NCBI RefSeq assembly: GCF_019793435.1
Contig: NZ_JAILYH010000009.1
Coordinates: forward strand, 239,502 to 303,501
Source of the DNA: Rhizobium redzepovicii
Lineage (GTDB): Bacteria; Pseudomonadota; Alphaproteobacteria; Rhizobiales; Rhizobiaceae
Direction: 5' to 3'
DNA: 64,000 bases
The position numbers and the translations under genes are program-made. The notes beneath the pieces are model-generated. The model saw only the letters and a list, made by a program, of their open reading frames with translations. It ran no database searches and was not told the origin of the DNA. The stretch's first letter is position 1. Each line of letters opens with the position of its first letter. Below, piece by piece: positions 25,009-32,365 of the stretch.

Positions 25009-25994
25009 GCCCAAAAGGTCGCGACATCCTGAAGAGCATGGTTGGCGCCGTGGAGCCGGCACGGCCGGATGCGCAGAGCGCGCCGCCGCCGCACCGGCCC
25101 TCGGGCGCGGTCAAGGCGATGAACCTGTCGCTTGGACGATTGGGGGAGGAAGCGGCGGCCGCCAAGGCGCTGCGCGAATCGCTCGCCTCCGGCGACAAGG
25201 TGCTGGAGATCGACCCGGCTGCCGTCGAAATGTCCTTTATCCGCGACCGCATCCCGGTCGACCAGGATCCCGAGTTCGAGCGGCTGAAGCAGTCGATCCA
25301 GGAAAGCGGGCAGCAGGTTCCGATCCTGGTGCGGCCGGACCCTGTCAAGGCCGGGCATTACCAGGCCGCCTACGGCCACAGGCGTCTGCGTGCGGCGGCG
25401 GAAATCGGGGTTCCGATCAAAGCTGTGGTGCGCAAGCTGACGGATGAAGAACTGATCCTCGCACAGGGTCAGGAAAACGGTCCGCGGGTCGACTTGAGCT
25501 TCATCGAACGGGCGCTGTTTGCCCGACGCATGGATGAACATGGCTTCAACCGCGACATGATTGCCCAGGCGCTGGCGACGGATAAGCCGGAAACGTCAAG
25601 GCTGCTGCAGGTGGCGCAGACGATCGACCCCGAGATCATTCTTGCCATCGGTCCGGCGCCCAAGGTCGGGCGGCCGCGCTGGTTGGCCTTTGCCGAGAAA
25701 TTCAGGGAGGCCGGGGGGCAGAAGAGGGCGCAGGCCGCAATCGGCGTTGCAGCTTTCCAAACCCTGGAGAGCAATGGCCGCTTCGACGCCATCTGGAAGG
25801 CGCTTGAAGAAAAGAGCGCGCCGCAGCGGGACGAGCAGACGCTTCGGACCCAAGGCGGCACGCAGCTTGCTTCGGTGACCCGCTCCGGGAAGACCTTTCG
25901 CATCACCGTCAAATCGGCGGCGTTTTCAGAATTCCTGTCTCAGCGGTTGGTTGGCCTCGCCGCTGAGTTCGAAGAGGAAAGTGAGGGAAAATGA
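25005..25994 (+). CDS. repB: Plasmid partitioning protein RepB (ParB family)
   Basis: Centromere-binding partner of RepA, 329 aa. The ParB/sulfiredoxin-like domain is seen as FIRDRIPVDQDPEFERLKQS, QESGQQVPILVRP and AAYGHRRLRAAAEIG, followed by the DNA-binding helical part (FNRDMIAQALATDKPETSRL). The C-terminal region has the RepB end RSGKTFRITVKSAAFSEFLS. ATG 25005 overlaps the repA stop by 4 bp; an earlier in-frame ATG at 24993 would overlap repA further and is less likely. Expected to bind the GTCAGCTGAC palindromes on either side. Confidence 0.96.
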   Translation: MSPKGRDILKSMVGAVEPARPDAQSAPPPHRPSGAVKAMNLSLGRLGEEAAAAKALRESLASGDKVLEIDPAAVEMSFIRDRIPVDQDPEFERLKQSIQESGQQVPILVRPDPVKAGHYQAAYGHRRLRAAAEIGVPIKAVVRKLTDEELILAQGQENGPRVDLSFIERALFARRMDEHGFNRDMIAQALATDKPETSRLLQVAQTIDPEIILAIGPAPKVGRPRWLAFAEKFREAGGQKRAQAAIGVAAFQTLESNGRFDAIWKALEEKSAPQRDEQTLRTQGGTQLASVTRSGKTFRITVKSAAFSEFLSQRLVGLAAEFEEESEGK

Positions 25995-26007
25995 GGCAGT
26001 TAGACCG

Positions 26008-26023
26008 ATTGTCAGCTGACAAT
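26008..26023. promoter_or_regulatory. Second parS-like palindrome, in the repB-repC intergenic region
   Basis: Perfect 16-bp palindrome ATTGTCAGCTGACAAT sharing the 14-bp centre TTGTCAGCTGACAA with the 23629-23652 palindrome. It starts 14 bp after the repB stop, upstream of the ctRNA terminator. Likely a second RepB-binding site (inference). Confidence 0.7.
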
Positions 26024-26044
26024 TCGGATAGGAGATAACGCGCA

Positions 26045-26101
26045 AAAGAAAAAAGCCCCCGAACGTCACCGTCACGGAAGCTTTCCTCGTAGTCTTGAAC
26101 A
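26045..26101 (-). ncRNA. Antisense counter-transcribed RNA (ctRNA) of the repABC replicator
   Basis: A short RNA read on the minus strand inside the repC leader, as in other repABC plasmids, where it represses repC and sets copy number and incompatibility. Seen: a -35 TTGACA (26136-26131) and -10 GATTCT (26113-26108) with a 17-bp spacer, a predicted start near 26101, and a terminator stem AAGCTTCCG (26083-26075) / CGGGGGCTT (26061-26053, with two G-U pairs) followed by TTTTTT. The predicted length of about 55-60 nt agrees with the known ctRNA class. The exact ends are estimates. Confidence 0.85.
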
Positions 26102-26107
26102 CCTCCG

Positions 26108-26136
26108 AGAATCGCACTTCCGAGAATCGCTGTCAA
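26108..26136 (-). promoter_or_regulatory. ctRNA promoter with duplicated 12-bp element
   Basis: -35 TTGACA at 26136-26131, 17-bp spacer, -10 GATTCT at 26113-26108. The 12-mer TCCGAGAATCGC occurs twice on the plus strand (26104-26115 and 26119-26130), so the GATTCTCGGA segment is duplicated with a 15-bp period; only the distal copy has proper spacing to the -35. Confidence 0.7.
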
Positions 26137-26193
26137 GAGTTTTTGGCGCCGTTTTGGCGAGCGGATTTTTTTTGCCTCGTCGAGGTGGAAGAG

Positions 26194-27501
26194 ATGGAAA
26201 CCGGAAGTATAACGACGCCCTTCGGGCGGCGGTCGATGACGCTTGGCATGCTCGCAAGCCAAGTGATGGCAGGTGAGATCAAGCCTGATCAGTCGGTCGA
26301 CAAATGGAAGCTGTTTCGTTTGCTGTGCGAAGCAAAGCCGCTGCTCGGCATCAGCGATCGCGCGCTTGCCGTGCTCAATGCGCTGTTGAGCTTTTATCCG
26401 AAGAACGAGCTGGCGCAGGGAAACGGTTTGATCGTCTTCCCGTCGAATATCCAGCTTTCGCTCAGAACGCATGGCATGGCCGAACAGACTGTGCGGCGTC
26501 ATCTCGCCGCGCTCGTCGAGGCAGGTCTTCTGGTGCGCAAGGATAGCCCCAACGGCAAGCGTTACGTCCGCAGGGACAGGGCAGGTGAGGTCGACGAGGC
26601 GTTCGGCTTCTCGCTCGCGCCGCTGCTTGCCCGGGCCGAGGAGATCGAACAGCTCGCCGCCGCGGTAATGGCTGAACGGTTGCATGTCCAGCGTCTGCGT
26701 GAACGCATCACCCTTTGCCGCCGTGACATTGCAAAATTGATCGAAGCGGCCGTTGAAGAAGAGATCCCTGGGGATTGGCAAGGCCTGTACCACAAATTCA
26801 GGGACCTCATCGAAGGCCTGCCACGATCGCCGACGACAGCGCAGCTTGAACTGTTGCTGGATGAATTGACGGCTCTGCGCTCAGATATTCTTAACCGGCT
26901 GGAAAGGCGGGTTAAATCAACAAAACAGCGCGGCAATGCCGATTATATCGAGCGTCACATACAGAATTCAAATACCGAATCTATCTCTGAACTTGAACCA
27001 AGCTTCGAAACGAAGCAGGGCGCGATAGCTGAGCCAGACAACGACCGAGGGGCCGTGACGGCAGAGAAGGGAAGGGGTAAGGCAGCCCATTCCATCGGGG
27101 AGAAGGAGGAAGAGCAAAGTCGACGGCCGGGGGTCCGCAATGATGGTGGCGGGCTGAAATCCTTCCCACTCGGCCTGGTTCTACAGGCCTGCCCGGAAAT
27201 CCTTGCCTATGGGCCAGACGGCGCAATCCGCAACTGGCGCGATCTGATGGCCGCAGCCGTCATTGTTCGATCGATGCTGGGTGTCAGTCCATCGGCCTAC
27301 GAAGAGGCCGCCAATGTGATGGGTCCGGAAAACGCCGCGACCGTGATGGCATGCATCCTGGAGCGAGGCGGCCACATTAATTCGGCCGGTGGCTATCTTC
27401 GTGGCCTGACGCGGCGAAGCGAAGAGGGCGAATTCGCGATCGGCCCGATGCTGATGGCGCTTCTGCGGGCAAATGCGCCGGCCGGGCGGAAAGTTGGATA
27501 G
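26194..27501 (+). CDS. repC: Replication initiator protein RepC
   Basis: Replication initiator of repABC plasmids, 435 aa. Seen: METGSITTPFGRRSMTLGML at the N-terminus (typical RepC start), LLCEAKPLLGISDRALAVLN, the winged-helix stretch TVRRHLAALVEAGLLVRKDS, and near the C-terminus IVRSMLGVSPSAYEEAANVM and HINSAGGYLRGLTRRSE. ATG 26194 is preceded by GAGGTGGAAGAG; the frame is open upstream through the ctRNA region, but those codons do not look like RepC. In this family the replication origin lies inside the repC coding sequence, so oriV is probably here (family knowledge). The linker around residues 250-340 is the variable part. Confidence 0.96.
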   Translation: METGSITTPFGRRSMTLGMLASQVMAGEIKPDQSVDKWKLFRLLCEAKPLLGISDRALAVLNALLSFYPKNELAQGNGLIVFPSNIQLSLRTHGMAEQTVRRHLAALVEAGLLVRKDSPNGKRYVRRDRAGEVDEAFGFSLAPLLARAEEIEQLAAAVMAERLHVQRLRERITLCRRDIAKLIEAAVEEEIPGDWQGLYHKFRDLIEGLPRSPTTAQLELLLDELTALRSDILNRLERRVKSTKQRGNADYIERHIQNSNTESISELEPSFETKQGAIAEPDNDRGAVTAEKGRGKAAHSIGEKEEEQSRRPGVRNDGGGLKSFPLGLVLQACPEILAYGPDGAIRNWRDLMAAAVIVRSMLGVSPSAYEEAANVMGPENAATVMACILERGGHINSAGGYLRGLTRRSEEGEFAIGPMLMALLRANAPAGRKVG

Positions 27502-27672
27502 GCCTTCGGCTCCGTGCGGGCGGCGGCGAGAGCTAAGCTCGGGCAAAAGTCTGCAGGGTGCTTCGAAAAGCTCTGGCGCGAAAGCCTTCGAAAGGAGATC
27601 TTTGTTTTGCGGATCGTATGATTGCGAGGTTTCGCTTTCGCAGGTAGCTACCGCTGCAAAGAGGTGCAAGCT

Positions 27673-28821
27673 TCACAACAGGCGAGCGGCCCGACCACTT
27701 CGCCGAGTTGCACTGTTATAATAACTGGAAGCCTGCTGCACCGATCGATGGCGCGACTGTTCCATGGCCTCGGGGAGAGGGATGCCGCGGGTGGCGGCTT
27801 CGGTAAGATACCCTGACCGTAACCCATGTGCCGAGAACTCCCCACGGTCTAATCCAGCCAGTTCCACCCGCTGCTTGATGATCGCGTTGACCGACTGCGG
27901 ATCGATGGCCCGTCGCGAAACAGTCCCCCATCGCCCGATCGCCCGAAACACGCTGCCGCTGTCGATCTTCGACGCCGCCATCCAGGCATTCAGTGCTTCC
28001 ACCGGCCGACCGGCTAGATAGACCACGTCGTCCTGCTCGCCACTGCTGGTCTTGGTGCGACCGAGATGGATGGCGAGAGAAGGGAGGGGAGGGCCGTCCG
28101 GCATCGCGATCGGTGCCTCGACGCTCAGTTGCTCTGCGCGAAGCCCGGCAATCTCGCTTCGTCTCCGACCACCGGCGGCAAACGCGACCATTAGGATCGC
28201 CCGGTCACGCAGATCGCGCAGACTGTCGGTCGTGCAGGTTGCCAGCAGCTTTGCCAGCACGTCCCCGGTGACCGCCTTGGCGCTCTTGCGACGACGCGTC
28301 CGAGGGACGGCGCGCACGGCGAGACGGATGGCCGACTTGAGGGCAGGGGAGGCGAAGGCGCCGTCCAGACCACGCCATTTGGTCAGCGTCGACCAGTTCG
28401 CCAGCCGCCGGCGCACCGTCGATGGCGCGTGCGGACCGATGGATTTGAGGAACCCCTGGCTCCGGAGGCTGTCGTCGACATCGGCCGGCATGCCGTGATC
28501 CGCATCCGTCTCGCGGCGCTGCGGGTCCCAGAGGTGGTGGGCGACGAATTTCAACAACAGCGCTTCAGGCGCCGGCCAAGGCAAGGGGGTTCCGGTCGCC
28601 GCCAATCCCCAGGCTTCGAGATAGGTAAGATCAGAGGTGAGCGCCCGCAGCGTGTTGTCGCCCATGCCTTGGTTGACGAGATGGCGCAGCGTCTCGACAT
28701 CGTGGTCGCTCAGTAGCTCGGCGAGCTCGTTGCGGCGTTCGATCGGCAGGACGGCGGCGATCGTGTCGAGTTCTTCGGCGCGCCGCTCGACCGCGGACAA
28801 TGATTTCTTGGGTTTGGCCAC
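27673..28821 (-). CDS. Tyrosine recombinase / site-specific integrase
   Basis: Site-specific recombinase, 382 aa with the GTG start at 28821. The catalytic part has Arg in FAAGGRRRSEIAGL, the H-x-x-R of SAHGLRSGYLTEAAT, His/Arg in SRHRSVQQA and the Tyr nucleophile in SSYYNSATR. The N-terminal SAM-like domain contains TLRALTSDLTYLEAW. GTG 28821 is chosen for the GGAG 5 bp upstream; an in-frame TTG at 28902 would add 27 residues. It lies about 170 bp after repC, converging with it, next to the inverted repeat at 28906-28934. Possible jobs are plasmid multimer resolution or integration; not proven. Confidence 0.9.
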   Translation of the reverse strand: MAKPKKSLSAVERRAEELDTIAAVLPIERRNELAELLSDHDVETLRHLVNQGMGDNTLRALTSDLTYLEAWGLAATGTPLPWPAPEALLLKFVAHHLWDPQRRETDADHGMPADVDDSLRSQGFLKSIGPHAPSTVRRRLANWSTLTKWRGLDGAFASPALKSAIRLAVRAVPRTRRRKSAKAVTGDVLAKLLATCTTDSLRDLRDRAILMVAFAAGGRRRSEIAGLRAEQLSVEAPIAMPDGPPLPSLAIHLGRTKTSSGEQDDVVYLAGRPVEALNAWMAASKIDSGSVFRAIGRWGTVSRRAIDPQSVNAIIKQRVELAGLDRGEFSAHGLRSGYLTEAATRGIPLPEAMEQSRHRSVQQASSYYNSATRRSGRAARLL

Positions 28822-29272
28822 AGGCGCTCCAAAAGCACGGTCTCGGCGGCCTCCATGGCCGTGATTTGCTGCGATTCTTTCTGATTTGCGGGTCGAAATC
28901 AATCTACCATCGATAAGAGGTACTTATCGATGGTTATCAAACGCTCCGAATATAGTGAGCTGTGTCGGAAGTTAGTGCTGCTTTACCTTCCTCTATGGCA
29001 AAATATAGCGTTAATTCATATGGTTAACGAATAAATAATCGGGAAAAGTCGAGGTACGTGGACGACTGATGTCGGACAATGAACCGGCACCGCCACCGAA
29101 TCTGTGGCCCCTGAACACCGCAATAGTTCCATAAATCAGCGTTGTCACACGATTGAGATTACGCTCCTCGGTTCAGATACATTTAAGAGCAACTAAAAGA
29201 AACGGCGGTCTAAAGCGCTATGGCATTTGTAATTCATTTGCATTATCATTCCACCGAAATGTGGAGATAGCT
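28822..29272. other. Region between the recombinase and the toxin-antitoxin genes
   Basis: About 450 bp of lower-GC sequence. It holds the 12-bp-arm inverted repeat (28906-28934) and, near its end, presumably the toxin-antitoxin promoter. No gene is supported. Confidence 0.5.
28906..28934. repeat. Inverted repeat beside the recombinase gene, candidate recombination core or operator
   Basis: Perfect arms ACCATCGATAAG (28906-28917) and CTTATCGATGGT (28923-28934) around AGGTA. Arms of 11-12 bp with a 5-7 bp spacer are the shape of tyrosine-recombinase core sites (lox, dif, FRT class). The site lies just upstream of the recombinase reading frame, so an autoregulatory operator is an alternative. 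Confidence 0.6.
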
Positions 29273-29581
29273 ATGGCTGCAAATGCACTGGTACAAACTC
29301 GTATTGATGCCGAGGTTCGGGATCGTGCCTCCGCAGTGCTTGGAAATATGGGACTTACGGTATCGGACGCGGTTCGGATCTTACTCACCCGGACGGCCAA
29401 TGAGGGTGCGCTGCCGCTGGAGCTTCTTTCAGGCAGTGAGGCCCATGACGCTTGGTTTCGCACCAAGGTACTTGAAGCCCTGAACGATACTCGACCGGAC
29501 GTTTCGGATGATGAAGTCGAGGCACATTTTGCTGAACGTCGAGCGGCAGCCCGCCTTAACGCGGGTGCTCGCAAATCGTGA
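29273..29581 (+). CDS. Type II antitoxin, RelB/DinJ family
   Basis: 102 aa. The N-terminal ribbon-helix-helix reads ALVQTRIDAEVRDRASAVLG and LTVSDAVRILLTRTANEGAL, characteristic of RelB/DinJ antitoxins; the C-terminal half (NDTRPDVSDDEVEAHFAERR) is the toxin-binding tail. ATG 29273 is chosen for homology and GTGGAGAT upstream; the frame is open earlier without protein-like content. It overlaps the toxin gene by 4 bp (GTGA). Antitoxins of this type repress their own operon. Plasmid stabilisation near repABC is the likely role. Confidence 0.9.
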   Translation: MAANALVQTRIDAEVRDRASAVLGNMGLTVSDAVRILLTRTANEGALPLELLSGSEAHDAWFRTKVLEALNDTRPDVSDDEVEAHFAERRAAARLNAGARKS

Positions 29582-29871
29582 AGCTTACCTGGTCGGCGTT
29601 CGCGCTATCGGATCGCGATGCCATCTTCACATACATTGAAGCAGAAAATCCCTCAGCCGCCATTCTGGTCGATGAACGGATCGTTGCTGCCGTCCGTCGG
29701 TTGGTAGATTTTCCCGCGAGCGGTCGTGTTGGCAGAATTGCTGGCACCCGCGAACTGGTAATTAACGGCACGCCGTACGTCGCGGCGTATGCAATTACCG
29801 AAACAGCGGTCCGCATTCTTCGCGTCCTCCATGGCGCGCAGGAATGGCCAGACTCTTTGCCAACGAGCTAG
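29578..29871 (+). CDS. Type II toxin, RelE/ParE superfamily
   Basis: 97 aa. Begins MKLTWSAFALSDRDAIFTYI, with ENPSAAILVDERIVAAVRRL, FPASGRVGRIAGTRELVING and a C-terminal RILRVLHGAQEWP, the classic ParE/RelE layout. It starts at a GTG overlapping the antitoxin stop. RelE members cleave ribosome-bound mRNA and ParE members poison gyrase; the sequence alone does not settle which applies. Confidence 0.9.
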   Translation: MKLTWSAFALSDRDAIFTYIEAENPSAAILVDERIVAAVRRLVDFPASGRVGRIAGTRELVINGTPYVAAYAITETAVRILRVLHGAQEWPDSLPTS

Positions 29872-30425
29872 GGCTTTGCTCTCGATGCTGAGAATCAAAG
29901 GGTTGTTGGTTCGAACTTTTCAAGGCGAGCAGTGCACGTTCCATCCATCACTACTTTCAGTCTCTGCGATTGCCTACCAAAAAAGCAGCGCCGGCTGATG
30001 GCTACTGTACAACCTCCCCAACTCAAACGGCATCAATTATCGAGGCTTCAAGAGCAACGGAGAGTTCAAATTCGAGATTGGTCCCGCTGGCGCCGGATCG
30101 TCGGGCTTCCTGCCGCGATGGCGAAGATTGCCCCGTCACCGGCAGGGGGGTAAAGCGTCGGTGCACCCAACCCGCCCCCCGGCCGCGGTTTTGGACAAGC
30201 GTCTCGGTGGAAATCAAGCTTGGGTTCCAAGGCGATTTAAACATGTACGATATTATTCTTCTTTTCCTCCTCGCGGCAAGCATAAAGGAGAACCATAATG
30301 AATAGCTATTCATCTAACGTTTCTAAGTTCTCGTTAAACAACGGCATTTCTAGAAGGCAGAGCGCGTTGCTATGCAATTGCCTCACTGGCCGTCATCTCG
30401 TCGTCATCTAGTCGTCATCTAGTCG
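29872..30425. other. Intergenic region between toxin-antitoxin and the polyol island
   Basis: About 550 bp. Only a 37-codon frame (30298-30411) with a good ribosome site and an 11-bp tandem repeat (30391-30427) stand out. Longer open frames on both strands here have no protein-like features. TTGCTATGCAATTG at 30367-30380 matches half of the island operator motif. Confidence 0.5.
30298..30411 (+). CDS. Possible 37-aa peptide with strong ribosome site
   Basis: ATG 30298 is preceded by AAAGGAG at 7 bp. The peptide begins MNSYSSNVSKFSLNNGISRR and ends LTGRHLVVI. The stop lies within the CGTCATCTAGT tandem repeat. There is no recognised family and no neighbour on the same strand, so it could equally be chance or the remnant of a longer gene. 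Confidence 0.3.
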   Translation: MNSYSSNVSKFSLNNGISRRQSALLCNCLTGRHLVVI

Positions 30426-30427
30426 TC
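30391..30427. repeat. Tandem repeat of an 11-bp unit
   Basis: CGTCATCTCGT, CGTCATCTAGT, CGTCATCTAGT, CGTCA: about 3.4 copies, just after (in + coordinates, touching) the 3' end of the oxidoreductase gene that ends at 30426. Probably replication slippage; no function is evident. Confidence 0.85.
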
Positions 30428-31571
30428 AGAATATCGTTCGGAGCGCTTGTCGCTGACCGGTCGCAGCCGACTTGTAAGCTGCCTCAACAATCTCCACTAC
30501 GTGACGGGCATGTTCGGCCGTCGCAACACTCTGCTTCCCATCGCGAACCCAGTCAACGAGTTGCATAATGTCAGCGAAGACGTGCTGCTCACCGATCTGA
30601 CGATGAGCGCCCTCAATGTTCGGCAGGATCCACTCGTTTCCGCCAAAGCCAGGTTGAGTGCCGCCGTCAGGTGCGGTGACCGCGATGTCGCGGCCCGGGT
30701 AATCAAAATACTCACCATTGAGTTTGAGCCCTTCAATTTTGCCGCGAGTGCCGTAGTAGGTGCCGCTGAAGTCCAGTGAGTTTTTGACAGCACCAGCTGC
30801 CGTTCCATAGACCATCGCGAAGAGACCGTCACCGAAATCGAGCAGCATCAGCGTGTTGTCGTCGGCCTCCGTGGGGATGACGCGTTCGGCGAAGCGTCGT
30901 TCGGGGATTCTGATCCCGGAAAGAGCGGTCACCGCGCGGGCCGGGCCAAGAATCCCTGTCATGCCGTGTAGCGCATAAACCGTCATGTCGAAGAGCGGGC
31001 CGCCGCCCGGTTTTCGGAAATACCAGCTGGGATCGATCGGCGTCAGTCCCGTGCCAAGATCGCGCTCCGGCTCATCTTCATGGTAGGATCCGAAGGCAGC
31101 GCCGGCGAGCGCCCATGTGACGTCCCCGATGACGCCGTCTGCGAGCATCTTCTTGACCGCGATATTGTGCGGGCGCAGCATTTCACCCGGCGAAGAGACA
31201 ATCTTCAGGCCCTTCTTGGCCGCCAGATCGATCAGTTTGTCAGACTCTTCGGTGGTCACCGACATGGTCTTGTTGAAATGAATGTGCTTGCCCGCTTCGA
31301 GGGCCTTCATCCCCTGTTCAAAATGAACACCGATCGGCGACGCGATCGTGATTGCATCGACACCGCCTTTTTCCAGGAATTCTTCGTAGGACGTGAAGGC
31401 CTGCGGCACGCCATAGGCGTGCGCCGCATGTTCGACCCGGTCAGCGATCGGATCGCAAAGGGCCGTCAACTGCACGCGGTCAGCCAGATCCTTCTCGGCG
31501 AGATGAGGGATCAGCCCACGTAAACTCACGGTTCCGCAGCCGACGACGCCAAACTTCAATGGTGCTTTCAA
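30426..31571 (-). CDS. Gfo/Idh/MocA-family oxidoreductase (variant EKP motif)
   Basis: NAD(P)-dependent oxidoreductase, 381 aa. Rossmann start LKFGVVGCGTVSLRGLIPHL, then TIASPIGVHFEQGMKALEAG. The family EKP motif reads NKT (residues 100-102), keeping only the lysine. The C-terminal domain has FDMTVYALHGMTGILGPARA (position of the usual GD/H catalytic segment). The start is a TTG at 31571 with AAGGAG 8 bp upstream. It is the last gene of the seven-gene minus-strand importer operon (binding protein to this gene). The substrate is presumably a cyclic polyol or sugar derivative. Confidence 0.9.
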   Translation of the reverse strand: MKAPLKFGVVGCGTVSLRGLIPHLAEKDLADRVQLTALCDPIADRVEHAAHAYGVPQAFTSYEEFLEKGGVDAITIASPIGVHFEQGMKALEAGKHIHFNKTMSVTTEESDKLIDLAAKKGLKIVSSPGEMLRPHNIAVKKMLADGVIGDVTWALAGAAFGSYHEDEPERDLGTGLTPIDPSWYFRKPGGGPLFDMTVYALHGMTGILGPARAVTALSGIRIPERRFAERVIPTEADDNTLMLLDFGDGLFAMVYGTAAGAVKNSLDFSGTYYGTRGKIEGLKLNGEYFDYPGRDIAVTAPDGGTQPGFGGNEWILPNIEGAHRQIGEQHVFADIMQLVDWVRDGKQSVATAEHARHVVEIVEAAYKSAATGQRQALRTIF

Positions 31572-31604
31572 AATCAGAACTCCTTAACCGGGTTTTCTGC
31601 TCGC

Positions 31605-32342
31605 TCAGAGGAGCGTGCGACCGCCGTTGACGGCGAATTTCTGGCCAGTGATGAAATTTGCTTTCTCTGACGCGAGGAAGACGACCATGTGCGCAATGTC
31701 TTCCGGCGTTCCGAAATGGCCAGCGGGGGTGCGGTCCAGATACCAGTCGATGCGCTCCTGCGGCGACCCAGCGTGTCGTTCGACAGGGATCCAACCCGGC
31801 GCGACCAGGTTTACGGTGATCCCTTCCGGCCCCAGTTCCTTTGCCCAGGAGCGGGTCATAGACAGCATCGCCCCCTTGGCCGAGGCGTAGTTTCCGAAGT
31901 TCGGATTGCCGAGCTCGGCAATCTCCGAGCCGATGTTGATGACGCGACCGCTCTTACGCGCCCTCCAGTCCGGTAGCACCGCCAGCAGCAGTTCAAGCGG
32001 CGCTTTGACGAAGAACTCGATCTGATCGAGATAAGTACGCCAGGATTGCTCCATGAGCGGCATCTCGGGCTGCGGGCCTGTTGCATTGTTGACGATGAGA
32101 TCGACGGGGCCAAGAGTGTTCTTGATCTCCTCAATGCCGCTTGCGATATCCGACTGATCAATAACACTGAACTTGACGGCCTTTGCCCGCCCGCCACCTT
32201 CGCAGATCTTGGCGGCGACGGACTCGGCGCCGGCTGTGTCGTTGGCATAGTTAACGGCAACCGCCCAACCCGCGCTGGCCAGTTCCTGCGCCATCACCGC
32301 CCCAAGACCGCGTGATGCGCCTGTTACGAGTGCAACTTTCAT
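31605..32342 (-). CDS. SDR-family oxidoreductase
   Basis: Short-chain dehydrogenase, 245 aa. TGASRGLG near residues 7-14, NNATG in DLIVNNATGPQ (in place of NNAG), Ser in NIGSEIAE and YASAK (in place of YxxxK with Y and K kept), then VAPGWIPVERH and C-terminal FAVNGGRTLL. AAAGGATAG precedes the ATG. It sits between two Gfo/Idh genes in the importer operon and is expected to act on the same substrate or its keto product. Confidence 0.92.
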   Translation of the reverse strand: MKVALVTGASRGLGAVMAQELASAGWAVAVNYANDTAGAESVAAKICEGGGRAKAVKFSVIDQSDIASGIEEIKNTLGPVDLIVNNATGPQPEMPLMEQSWRTYLDQIEFFVKAPLELLLAVLPDWRARKSGRVINIGSEIAELGNPNFGNYASAKGAMLSMTRSWAKELGPEGITVNLVAPGWIPVERHAGSPQERIDWYLDRTPAGHFGTPEDIAHMVVFLASEKANFITGQKFAVNGGRTLL

Positions 32343-32365
32343 AAATCTATCCTTTGTTTGCCATG

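Noticed and set aside
26095..26193. Upstream extension of repC
   Set aside because: It covers the ctRNA promoter and encodes no RepC-like residues; ATG 26194 has GAGGTGGAAGAG in front.
29970..30305. 111-codon plus-strand frame and its 96-codon opposite
   Set aside because: No ribosome site or protein-like pattern except a short hydrophobic end; not supported.
30367..30380. TTGCTATGCAATTG as a further full operator of the island regulon
   Set aside because: Only one half matches the 14-bp motif, and no promoter start lies next to it.
30391..30427. CRISPR-like reading of the 11-bp tandem repeat
   Set aside because: The units are directly adjacent with no spacers and far too short for CRISPR.
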